12,754 bases of DNA, taken from assembly GCA_023424095.1 (NCBI GenBank), contig JAFAEG010000062.1:1-12754 (forward strand), written 5' to 3'. Of this stretch, positions 1 through 5,884 are shown one piece after another. Under the pieces are notes generated by a model. It was not told the origin of the DNA and made no database searches. It worked only from the letters and a program-made list of their open reading frames with translations. How positions within the stretch are numbered: the stretch's first letter is position 1; every line of letters starts with the position of its first letter. Source of the stretch: Pseudomonadota bacterium (GTDB lineage: Bacteria; Pseudomonadota; Alphaproteobacteria; Sphingomonadales; Sphingomonadaceae). The translations under genes were made by a program, and so were the position numbers.

Positions 1-836
1 GGCAGCGCAGCGGCGCCGCCCCCGGCAAAGGCCAGAGCGGCGGGGTCAGCCTCGGCGCGGGCGGACGCCTGGCGGGCGGCATTGGCGCCCGGCACCCGGC
101 CGAGATTGGCCGCGGCGGCCATGTCACCCGGCGACAAAGAGGCCATGCGGGTCAGGAACGGCGCAAGCGCGCTCGCCTGCTGGGGATTGAGGACACCGGA
201 TGCCGCATTGGTCGCGCCACGCTCGTCGCCGGACAAAGCCAGCACCAGGATGCGGGCACGCTGGCCGGCGCGGTCGCCGCTGCGGATCTGCGGATCGATC
301 AGGCGCAAGGCCGCCTCGCGCTGGCCGCTGATTGCCAGGCTCAGCGCCAGCCGGCGGCGCACTTCGGCATCGTCGCGGTGACGCAGGCTGGCGACATAGT
401 CCTGCTGGGCGCGGGCCGTCTGCCCGCTCATGTCATAGGCAAGGCCGCGATCGGCCAGCAATTCGTTCACCGGCGCGCCGGCAGCAACGGCTTCGGCGAA
501 CAAGGTCAAAGCGGTCTCCGGACGGCCGATGCGGACATTGGCGGCGGCCATGCCGGCCTTCACCCGCGCGTCATTGGCCGCCAGTTCGTTCGCCCGCGTG
601 AAAAAGCCGAGCGCGCCCTGCCCGTCGCCCATCGCCAAAGCGGCCCGGCCGGTCGCGACCAGTTCGTTCACGCTCTGCGGATTGGCGGCGAGATCGGACA
701 ATTGCTGGCGCAGGTCCGCGCCCGGTGCCGGCGTCGCCGCCGCATTCTGCGCCTGGGCGGTACCCGCGGTCGCAAAGATTCCCGATGCCGCGGCGAGCAA
801 TGCGCCGCGGAAGCCCCAACCCCGATGCTGCTTCAT
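1..836 (-). CDS. Exported tetratricopeptide-repeat protein, C-terminus outside window
   Basis: The frame is open from an ATG at 836 to the left edge, giving 278 visible residues with no stop. The N-terminus is a clear Sec signal peptide: basic MKQHRGWGFRG, a hydrophobic Ala-rich core, and a cleavage site after AQA near residue 29. Residues 57-180 are helical repeats with TPR spacing (for example GRAALAMGDGQGALGFFTRA at 63-82, then RGLAYDMSGQTARAQQDY at 130-147), so a periplasmic protein-protein interaction scaffold is likely. The part after residue 185 is Ala-rich and low in recognisable motifs. I recall similar sphingomonad proteins that end in a peptidoglycan-binding SPOR domain, but that end is not visible here. 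The start is supported by the signal peptide and by an AAAAGGG upstream. It follows the lipoprotein gene by 90 bases, with no terminator seen between them. The TPR call is good; the cellular role is unknown. Confidence 0.8.
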   Translation of the reverse strand, partial: MKQHRGWGFRGALLAAASGIFATAGTAQAQNAAATPAPGADLRQQLSDLAANPQSVNELVATGRAALAMGDGQGALGFFTRANELAANDARVKAGMAAANVRIGRPETALTLFAEAVAAGAPVNELLADRGLAYDMSGQTARAQQDYVASLRHRDDAEVRRRLALSLAISGQREAALRLIDPQIRSGDRAGQRARILVLALSGDERGATNAASGVLNPQQASALAPFLTRMASLSPGDMAAAANLGRVPGANAARQASARAEADPAALAFAGGGAAAL

Positions 837-926
837 GCCCCGAATAAAACCCTTTTGGCGCGCGCGGGCAATGACTTGGCCGTCGTGCGTGCGGTCAGCC
901 GGTGGAGGAAAGGGATAGGCTGCCAC
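837..926 (-). other. Intergenic spacer between lipoprotein and TPR genes
   Basis: This 90-base spacer follows the TAA of the lipoprotein gene. I see no hairpin with a T-run and no convincing promoter hexamers. An AAAAGGG about 13 bases before the TPR-protein ATG may serve as a weak ribosome binding site. Co-transcription of the two genes is possible but not shown. Confidence 0.5.
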
Positions 927-1337
927 TTATTCGACCGGCTCGTCGTCATATTCTTCCTCATTTTCGACGGGGTCAGGGCCGTCGGCGACGGGCGGCGCGG
1001 CGACCGGCGGCGCGACCGGAGCGGGCTGCGCGGTCGGCGGCGCCATCCTGCCGGCACGCTCCTGCAGGCAGCGCGCGAGCTGCTGAGCGACCGCAAGCTG
1101 GCCCTCCGACGTCTGCGCATAAGCGCTGATGCCGGTCTTGTTGGCGAAGGCACTGTCGGCGGCGCAACCGCACGCGCCGCGCACGTCCAGGCCGGCCGGG
1201 ATGCCGGGCTTGGCTCGGACCTCCTGCTCGCATTGGCCGACGAACGCGGTCTTGAACGCGGCATCCTCGGACGCCGCATTGCCGCAACCGGCGAGCGCTG
1301 CCAGCGCGACCAACGCTATCGCACCGATAACCTTCAT
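927..1337 (-). CDS. Small putative lipoprotein with cysteine motif and acidic tail
   Basis: This 136-residue protein starts with a lipoprotein signal peptide: MK, a hydrophobic run, then the lipobox LAGC with the acylated cysteine at residue 18. Asn follows at +2 (CGN), so outer-membrane sorting is the default expectation. The mature part has four more cysteines at 36, 56, 58 and 90, in the pattern C-x19-CxC-x31-C, which could form two disulphides in the periplasm. From about residue 98 it becomes a Pro/Ala-rich stretch that ends in a strongly acidic tail (ENEEEYDDEPVE). I do not recognise a named family. Small exported proteins with a CxC pair and a distal Cys are common in alphaproteobacteria, mostly without known function. 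The ATG at 1337 has a good GGAGG five bases upstream. It lies 63 bases after the membrane-protein gene on the same strand and may share its transcript. Confidence 0.8.
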   Translation of the reverse strand: MKVIGAIALVALAALAGCGNAASEDAAFKTAFVGQCEQEVRAKPGIPAGLDVRGACGCAADSAFANKTGISAYAQTSEGQLAVAQQLARCLQERAGRMAPPTAQPAPVAPPVAAPPVADGPDPVENEEEYDDEPVE

Positions 1338-1342
1338 GCACG

Positions 1343-1347
1343 CCTCC
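1343..1347 (-). promoter_or_regulatory. Ribosome binding site of the lipoprotein gene
   Basis: Reading the minus strand, GGGGGGAGG ends five bases before the ATG at 1337. The spacing and match to the anti-Shine-Dalgarno are good and support that start over an in-frame-shifted GTG just upstream. Confidence 0.65.
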
Positions 1348-1400
1348 CCCCGGATGGTTTGTTCAGGGTTAGCTGCTTCGCCGACGACATCAATACCGGA

Positions 1401-1970
1401 TCAGCTGATGCTCGGCTGGACGAAGATGTAACGGAACAGGTCCAGCGCGACGATGATCCCGACCGCGAGCCGCTGCACATGCTTGTTGGGGAAGGCAAGA
1501 GCCAGGCCCGCGAGGATGATGTAGGGAAAGACGTAGAACAGGTTGTTCATCATCATCGCCTCCCAGGTCCTGAACGAAATCAGGTTCAGGACGAGGATCA
1601 GCCCAAGATAGGCAAGATAAACTGCCAGGAATTCGATCCTGATCCTCTGCCACGTCACATACAGATTGATCGTTCCGCGCGCCGGGAACTTTGGAACCAA
1701 TGCGGTTGCCGTCAAGTAGATGGCAGAGACCAGCAGGAACACCAGGCCGATCTCGCCGACGGTATATTCGGTCCGCGCGTTCATCGACCAGGTGTAAACC
1801 CAGAAGTCGAAATGGAGGATGAGAACCTCCACCATCCAGAGCAGATAGACCGACGACCAGAGCACGCGGGTGCGGGAGTGAAAGAGGCTCGCGATCCCGT
1901 TCAGGAGATGGACGAGTCCGAGCGAAAGAACAACGGACAGGAGCACCATCAGATAGTCGAAAATGCTCAA
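1401..1970 (-). CDS. Uncharacterised multi-spanning inner-membrane protein
   Basis: This is a 189-residue, very hydrophobic protein with about six predicted membrane helices (roughly 5-27, 37-59, 71-92, 113-134, 144-161 and 166-185). It begins MSIFDYLMVLLSVVLSLGLV. I recall uncharacterised bacterial membrane proteins that open with this SIFDY...VLSLGL-H-LL pattern, but no function is known to me. The short basic or polar loops include HSRTR at 31-35 and TWQRIR at 106-111. I chose the TTG at 1970 because a perfect AGGAGG sits five bases before it. The TTG five codons upstream at 1985 has no Shine-Dalgarno. Hand counts of two 60-base stretches gave 60% and 53% G+C, lower than the flanking ftsZ region (73% in one stretch), partly because membrane segments use T-rich codons. 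It follows the ftsZ terminator, so it is probably transcribed separately from the dcw operon. Confidence 0.75.
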   Translation of the reverse strand: MSIFDYLMVLLSVVLSLGLVHLLNGIASLFHSRTRVLWSSVYLLWMVEVLILHFDFWVYTWSMNARTEYTVGEIGLVFLLVSAIYLTATALVPKFPARGTINLYVTWQRIRIEFLAVYLAYLGLILVLNLISFRTWEAMMMNNLFYVFPYIILAGLALAFPNKHVQRLAVGIIVALDLFRYIFVQPSIS

Positions 1971-1974
1971 GACG

Positions 1975-1983
1975 CCCTCCTCC
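1975..1983 (-). promoter_or_regulatory. Strong Shine-Dalgarno deciding a TTG start
   Basis: The minus strand reads GGAGGAGGG, then four bases, then TTG at 1970. The AGGAGG core at 1981-1976 leaves a five-base spacer. This is the strongest ribosome binding site in the window. It lies inside the longer open frame that starts at TTG 1985, so it argues for the shorter, 189-residue product. Confidence 0.7.
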
Positions 1984-1996
1984 AAAGGGCCGGCGC

Positions 1997-2010
1997 GGCA
2001 CTATTGTGCC
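1997..2010. promoter_or_regulatory. Short inverted repeat upstream of membrane-protein gene
   Basis: GGCAC-TATT-GTGCC is a perfect 5-base inverted repeat around an AT-rich 4-base centre, 27 bases before the TTG start of the membrane-protein gene. It sits where a promoter or operator for that gene would be, after the ftsZ terminator. Such a short palindrome can arise by chance, and I do not recognise a regulator for it. Confidence 0.25.
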
Positions 2011-2047
2011 TGGCGCTTCGTCCCCCACGTGAAGCAGAGATAACGAC

Positions 2048-2079
2048 AAAACGCCCGCCGGGCCATGGCTCGGCGGGCG
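2048..2079 (-). terminator. Rho-independent terminator after ftsZ
   Basis: On the minus strand, CGCCCGCCG (2079-2071) pairs perfectly with CGGCGGGCG (2060-2052) across a 10-base loop and is followed at once by TTTTGT. A GC-rich 9-bp stem with a T-run, 90 bases after the ftsZ stop and read in the operon's direction, is a standard intrinsic terminator. It should end the dcw transcript and separate ftsZ from the membrane-protein gene. Confidence 0.85.
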
Positions 2080-2121
2080 CGGTCAGCCCGGTGGACCGAT
2101 GGTCGCGCGCGGTGGCGCGAG

Positions 2122-2159
2122 CGCCGGTGTGCGAGCCGTCGCGGGCCCGCACACCGGCG
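2122..2159 (-). repeat. 12-bp perfect hairpin just after ftsZ
   Basis: CGCCGGTGTGCG (2122-2133) and CGCACACCGGCG (2148-2159) form a perfect 12-bp stem around a 14-base loop, which itself contains GCGGGCCCGC-like self-complementarity at its edge. It starts nine bases after the ftsZ TAG. It has no T-run, so it is not a classical terminator by itself. It could stabilise the ftsZ mRNA 3' end, slow the polymerase before the terminator at 2079-2048, or form the first part of a tandem terminator. Confidence 0.7.
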
Positions 2160-2168
2160 GAGCGATGC

Positions 2169-3560
2169 CTACTGGTTGTTCTGGCGGTTCAGAAAACGCG
2201 GGATGTCGAGTCCGTTCTCGCGCTCGCGGCGCATGCGGGGGCCTTCCTCGTCGACCTGGGCCTTGGCGGCGCCGCGGGCGATGTTGGACATCCGCTCGAA
2301 CAGGGTGCCGCCGCTGGTCGCCGGCGCCGGAGCGGCCGGAGCCGCTTCTTCCTCGGCTTCCCAGCTCTCGGTCGCCGCCGGCTCTTCGGTCAGCATGTCG
2401 ACTTCGCCGAGCAGAAGTTCGTCACCGCCCGCTTCCGCGGTCGGCATTTCCTGCTCGAGCGAGGCTGCTTCGAGCTGCTCGGTCTCGGCCGGCTCGTCGA
2501 TCAGCGGCGCTTCCACGACCGGGGCCGGACGAACCGCTTCGGTTCGGCTGCCCGGGAAAGCGAAGACCTTCGCCGGCGGCGCCATGGTCGCTTCCTGAGC
2601 GTCGATGCCGGTGGCGACGACGCTGACCCGGATCTTGCCGTCCAGATCGTTGTTGAAGGCGCTGCCCCAGATGATGTTCGCGTCCGGATCGACCAGATCC
2701 TTGATGTGATTGGCGGCCTCGTCGACCTCCATCAGGCGCATATCCTCGCCGCCGGTGATCGAGATGATGACGCCCTTGGCGCCCTTCATCGACACACCGT
2801 CCAGCAGCGGATTGGCGATCGCCTGCTCGGCTGCGGCGATGGCGCGGTTGTCGCCGTCCGCCTCGCCCGTGCCCATCATCGCCTTGCCCATCTCGCTCAT
2901 CACCGAACGGACGTCGGCGAAGTCGAGGTTGATGAGGCCGGGCATGACCATCAGATCGGTGATGCCGCGAACGCCCTGCTGCAGCACCTCGTCCGCCATC
3001 ATGAACGCTTCCTTGAAGGTCGTGTTCGGGTTGGCGATGCGGAACAGATTCTGGTTCGGGATGACGATCAGGGTGTCGACATGCTGCTGCAGCTCTTCGA
3101 TGCCCGCGTCGGCGCTGCGGCCGCGGCGATTGCCTTCGAAGCTGAACGGCTTGGTGACGACGCCGACGGTCAGGATGCCCTTGTCGCGCGCCGCCTTGGC
3201 GATGACCGGAGCCGCACCGGTGCCGGTGCCGCCGCCCATGCCGGCCGCCAGGAAGCACATGTGCGCGCCTTCAAGCGCCGCCTCGATCTCCGCAATCGCT
3301 TCTTCCGCCGCGGCCTTGCCGATTTCCGGGCGGGCACCGGCGCCCAGGCCCTGCGTGATCTTCGAACCAAGCTGGATCTTCCGGTCGGCAAGGCTGTGGT
3401 TCAGCGCCTGCGCGTCGGTGTTCGCGACGACGAAATCGACGCCCTGAACGTCCGATTGGATCATGTTGGCGATGGCGTTTCCGCCCGCGCCGCCGACCCC
3501 GATCACGGTGATCCGGGGCCGCAATTCTTCGACTTCCGGACGGATGAAATCGATGCTCAT
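2169..3560 (-). CDS. ftsZ: Cell division protein FtsZ
   Basis: FtsZ is the tubulin-like GTPase that forms the cytoplasmic Z-ring and recruits the divisome. The 463-residue product has the N-terminal nucleotide loop GVGGAGGNA (21-29), the tubulin signature GGGTGTG (109-115), NRRGRSADAG (144-153) and the T7 synergy loop NLDFADV (211-217) that completes GTP hydrolysis in the next subunit. The globular core ends near 325. A long, acidic, Pro/Ala-rich linker (about 330-450) follows, then the C-terminal peptide LDIPRFLNRQNNQ (451-463), which binds FtsA and other partners. The length exceeds the E. coli protein (383 aa) because of this linker, as is usual in alphaproteobacteria. The ATG at 3560 has GGAGG seven bases upstream. 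It is the last dcw gene, separated from ftsA by 109 bases that may hold its own promoter. No lpxC follows, unlike in enterobacteria. Confidence 0.98.
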   Translation of the reverse strand: MSIDFIRPEVEELRPRITVIGVGGAGGNAIANMIQSDVQGVDFVVANTDAQALNHSLADRKIQLGSKITQGLGAGARPEIGKAAAEEAIAEIEAALEGAHMCFLAAGMGGGTGTGAAPVIAKAARDKGILTVGVVTKPFSFEGNRRGRSADAGIEELQQHVDTLIVIPNQNLFRIANPNTTFKEAFMMADEVLQQGVRGITDLMVMPGLINLDFADVRSVMSEMGKAMMGTGEADGDNRAIAAAEQAIANPLLDGVSMKGAKGVIISITGGEDMRLMEVDEAANHIKDLVDPDANIIWGSAFNNDLDGKIRVSVVATGIDAQEATMAPPAKVFAFPGSRTEAVRPAPVVEAPLIDEPAETEQLEAASLEQEMPTAEAGGDELLLGEVDMLTEEPAATESWEAEEEAAPAAPAPATSGGTLFERMSNIARGAAKAQVDEEGPRMRRERENGLDIPRFLNRQNNQ

Positions 3561-3561
3561 A

Positions 3562-3651
3562 TCAGTCCCTCCCTGGGCCCCTCGCGGCCTGGTAAATCAC
3601 TCGTAAGCCACTTTGCACGATGCGATTCTTGGGTGCGAGTAAAATCGTCAT
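3562..3651 (-). CDS. Possible 29-codon leader ORF before ftsZ
   Basis: An ATG at 3651, preceded by GAGGGG at a five-base spacing, opens a frame that ends with TGA one base before the ftsZ ATG (TGATATG). The peptide would begin MTILLAPKNRIVQSGLRVIY and end ARGPGRD. It fills almost the whole ftsA-ftsZ gap, and its last codons overlap the ftsZ ribosome binding site, a layout suited to translational coupling. Against it, the stretch is AT-richer than the genes around it and uses codons rare here (TTA, ATT, AGT), which fits a promoter region better. I know no homologue. Treat it as a candidate only. Confidence 0.25.
   Translation of the reverse strand: MTILLAPKNRIVQSGLRVIYQAARGPGRD
3568..3572 (-). 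promoter_or_regulatory. Ribosome binding site of ftsZ
   Basis: GGGAGGGACTGAT precedes the ATG at 3560 on the minus strand. The GGAGG core has a seven-base spacer. It is stronger than the sites of the upstream dcw genes, in keeping with the need for much more FtsZ than FtsA or FtsQ. Confidence 0.65.
3592..3628 (-). promoter_or_regulatory. Candidate ftsZ control region: CtrA-like repeat and GANTC site
   Basis: The minus strand carries TTAC-N7-TTAC at 3606-3592, a direct repeat with 11-base periodicity that matches three of four bases in each half of the CtrA box TTAA-N7-TTAA. Eighteen bases further upstream is GAATC (3628-3624), a GANTC site of the kind methylated by CcrM. In Caulobacter, ftsZ transcription is known to be repressed by CtrA and influenced by CcrM methylation. 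The placement 32-70 bases before the ftsZ ATG fits such control. The CtrA match is degenerate and I could not define -35/-10 hexamers with confidence. Confidence 0.3.
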
Positions 3652-3669
3652 GATCGCCCCTCGAACCTG

Positions 3670-4941
3670 TTAATATTCACCACGAAGTGTCGCGATCATG
3701 CGGGACAAGAGCCCGCCGGACGGCTTGGCCGCGGCCCTGGTCATGGATTTCGCGATGCCCCGCCCCAGATCGAGTTCGTCGCTGGCCGCATAAAGCGCCA
3801 GACCGGCGAGCGTCGTGAAGCGCGGAGAGCTGTGCGCATCCGGCAAGCCCGGCAGCGACGGGCCGCCGACCCGCACCGTTCGGCCGAGCGCGCCCTGCAG
3901 ATAATCGGCGATCCCCTTCATCTCCGCGCCGCCGCCGGTGACCACCACCTGGCGGCCGACCGGACCGGAAAAGCCCAATTGCTTCAGCGCTTCGGCGATT
4001 TCGCCGGTCAGCCCTTCCAGCCGGCGGCGGATCACCGCGACCAGTTCGGCGCGGGTGATGCGGATCGATTCCACCCCGTCCGCGCCACCCGCGATCGGGG
4101 CCAGTTCGACCATGTCGTGATTGTCGCGCGGCGAGGTGTTGGCCGAACCATATTTGGCCAGGATCCGCTCGGCCTCGGTGCGGCGGGTGCCGAAGGTGGA
4201 GGCGATGTCGTCGATGATGTCGCACATGCCGTGCGGCACGGTCTTCAGCCCGGCGAGCTGACCGGCGGCGAAGACCGAGACGTTGATCACGCCGTGGCCC
4301 AGTTCGACCAGCGCCACCCCAAGTTCGCGTTCCTCTTCGGACAGGCAGGCGCGCCCCGTGGCGACCGGCGAAGCGACGATCGCCTCGACGCCCAGATAGG
4401 CGGCCTCGACGCAGCGGCGCAGATTTTCGACCGGGGCCGGGGTCGCGGCGACAACGTGAATGTCGACCGCCAGCGTCTCAGCCTGCAGGCCGAGCGGCTT
4501 CTTCACCCCGTTCAGACCGTCCAAGGTGTAGAAAGCCGGGACCGCGTGAAGCACCATCCGTTCGCCCGGATTGATCCCGGCGCGGCCGCCCTCGAGCAAT
4601 TGGTCGATGTCGCGCTGGACGATCGCCCGGCCGCCAATCTCGACCGCGACGTCGGCGACGTCGCTGGTCATGCCGCCGGCCGAATAGCTGACGAAGACAT
4701 TCTCGATCCGGGTCGCGGCAATCCGTTCGGCCTGCTCGACCGCTTCGCGGATCGCGCTTTCACAGGCCGCCATGTCGGAAATATAGCCGCGCTTGACCCC
4801 GCGGCTCAGCCGCTGGCCGGTGCCGAGGATGGTCAACGTGCCTTCCGGGCCCGCCTCCGCGATCAGGGCGCAGATTTTGGACGAGCCGACGTCGAGTGCT
4901 CCGACGAGCTTGCGCTGGGTGGGTTGCGGGGAACGCGCCAA
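3670..4941 (-). CDS. ftsA: Cell division protein FtsA
   Basis: FtsA is the actin-like ATPase that tethers FtsZ to the membrane and links it to later divisome proteins. With a TTG start at 4941 the protein has 423 residues, close to the usual 420. Visible are the phosphate-1 loop ALDVGSSK (15-22), the family-specific 1C region (about 82-165), the phosphate-2 segment LVELGHGVINVSVF (211-224), the GMCDIIDDIASTFGTRR helix (238-254) and the adenosine motif VVVTGGGAEMKG (332-343). The C-terminal LLSRMIATLRGEY (411-423) can form the amphipathic membrane-targeting helix. TTG 4941 is chosen because it lies one base after the ftsQ stop, has GAGGA nine bases upstream, and starts about where family members do. 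An in-frame ATG at 5016 would add 25 residues overlapping ftsQ and is less likely. The phosphate-2 loop differs from the common DIGGGT. Confidence 0.96.
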   Translation of the reverse strand: MARSPQPTQRKLVGALDVGSSKICALIAEAGPEGTLTILGTGQRLSRGVKRGYISDMAACESAIREAVEQAERIAATRIENVFVSYSAGGMTSDVADVAVEIGGRAIVQRDIDQLLEGGRAGINPGERMVLHAVPAFYTLDGLNGVKKPLGLQAETLAVDIHVVAATPAPVENLRRCVEAAYLGVEAIVASPVATGRACLSEEERELGVALVELGHGVINVSVFAAGQLAGLKTVPHGMCDIIDDIASTFGTRRTEAERILAKYGSANTSPRDNHDMVELAPIAGGADGVESIRITRAELVAVIRRRLEGLTGEIAEALKQLGFSGPVGRQVVVTGGGAEMKGIADYLQGALGRTVRVGGPSLPGLPDAHSSPRFTTLAGLALYAASDELDLGRGIAKSMTRAAAKPSGGLLSRMIATLRGEY

Positions 4942-4942
4942 T

Positions 4943-5884
4943 TCAGATCGTCCTCGAAAGATCTTGCGGCGGCTCGCTCGCGGCAGGGCCGGGCGCGGCG
5001 GCGGGGACACGGCCATCCGGCGCCTGGCGGAGCTGGACGATCATCTTGCCCCCGACCCGCATGTCGAACCGCAGGAAATTGCTGCCGAGCAGGCCGCGCC
5101 GCCCGTTCATTTCGGCGAAGCGGCGAAGCGCGTCGCCGGCTTCCTGCTCGCCTTCCGGCAGCATCAAGGTCTCGCCCGACTTGAAGCGAACGTCCCAGCG
5201 CCGTCCGCTGATCCAGGTCGCCCCGGCGAAATGCTCGCGCATCTCGGGGGCCCCGTCGAGCAAGGCGTTCAGCTCGCCCAGCCGGTGCTGCGCGCCCGCG
5301 CCGATCACCAGCGGCAGGTTCGGCAAGGCATCGCCGCGCAGCGCCGGCAGCACGACGCCGGAGCTGTCGATCAACTGCTGCTCGCGATCCCGCTGCCAGA
5401 GCGCGGCCGGAACGCGCTCCTCGATCTCGACCACCAAAGTATCGGGCAGCCGGCGGTGAACGCGCACTTCGCGGATCCAGCGATAGCGGGCGATCAATCG
5501 CTCGCGGATCTCGTCCAGGTCGATCAGCGGCATCGCCTGCGACGGTTGGTCGAGCGCGGTCTTGGTGACCTCCGCCGCGTTCAGCCGGTTGAGGCCGCGC
5601 AATTCCACCCGGCTCACCGCGAAGCCGGCGGCGCCGACCTGTTCGCCGATCGCCGTGCCGATCTTCTGCGGCAATTTGAACGCGAAGGCGGTCGCGACCG
5701 CGACCACGATCAGGGCCAGCACGACCGCCCAGGTGCCGAGCTTGCGCAAAGTCTTCGGGCTGATCGGCAGATGATCGAGCACACCGGCGGGCTTCGCCTT
5801 GCCCTTGCGCTTGGTCCCGGAATTGGAGCGGGCCGGGGTGCGGCGGGTCGTCGAGCTGCCGCCCCGGGCGATACGCGCACTCAT
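4943..5884 (-). CDS. ftsQ: Cell division protein FtsQ
   Basis: FtsQ is a bitopic divisome protein that, with FtsB and FtsL, regulates septal peptidoglycan synthesis by FtsWI. The 313-residue protein has a basic, Ser/Thr/Arg-rich cytoplasmic tail (1-48), one membrane helix (about 50-69), a periplasmic POTRA domain (about 88-163, with VSRVELRGLNRLNAAEV at 90-106 and IREVRVHRRLPDTLVVEIEE at its end) and a FtsQ/DivIB beta domain (about 164-290). The end (about 290-313) is a Pro/Ala-rich linker likely to be disordered. The ATG at 5884 overlaps the ddl TGA as ATGA, giving a start expected for this family and probable translational coupling. The cytoplasmic tail is longer than in E. coli, which is common in alphaproteobacteria. 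The sequence is intact. Confidence 0.96.
   Translation of the reverse strand: MSARIARGGSSTTRRTPARSNSGTKRKGKAKPAGVLDHLPISPKTLRKLGTWAVVLALIVVAVATAFAFKLPQKIGTAIGEQVGAAGFAVSRVELRGLNRLNAAEVTKTALDQPSQAMPLIDLDEIRERLIARYRWIREVRVHRRLPDTLVVEIEERVPAALWQRDREQQLIDSSGVVLPALRGDALPNLPLVIGAGAQHRLGELNALLDGAPEMREHFAGATWISGRRWDVRFKSGETLMLPEGEQEAGDALRRFAEMNGRRGLLGSNFLRFDMRVGGKMIVQLRQAPDGRVPAAAPGPAASEPPQDLSRTI
4951..4955 (-). promoter_or_regulatory. Ribosome binding site supporting the FtsA TTG start
   Basis: GAGGA lies nine bases before TTG 4941 on the minus strand, inside the last codons of ftsQ. With the weak TTG codon this gives modest initiation, probably coupled to termination of ftsQ one base upstream (TGA-A-TTG). 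Confidence 0.5.

Noticed and set aside
1971..1985. Membrane-protein start at TTG 1985
   Set aside because: No ribosome site precedes it, and a perfect AGGAGG lies within the extra codons, correctly spaced from TTG 1970.
2108..2125. GGCGC-GA-GCGCC inverted repeat between the two post-ftsZ hairpins
   Set aside because: The stem is short, GC-biased and overlaps the left arm of the stronger 2122-2159 hairpin, so chance is the simpler explanation.
378..3653. A very long plus-strand open frame (about 1091 codons) opposite the TPR, lipoprotein, membrane-protein and ftsZ genes
   Set aside because: It runs antisense to well-supported genes, crosses the ftsZ terminator, is rich in Arg, Asp, His and Gly as expected from the antisense frame of GC-rich codons, and shows no family motif.
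4942..5016. Longer FtsA start at ATG 5016
   Set aside because: It would overlap ftsQ by over 70 bases and add 25 residues atypical for FtsA. TTG 4941 has a Shine-Dalgarno and correct placement.
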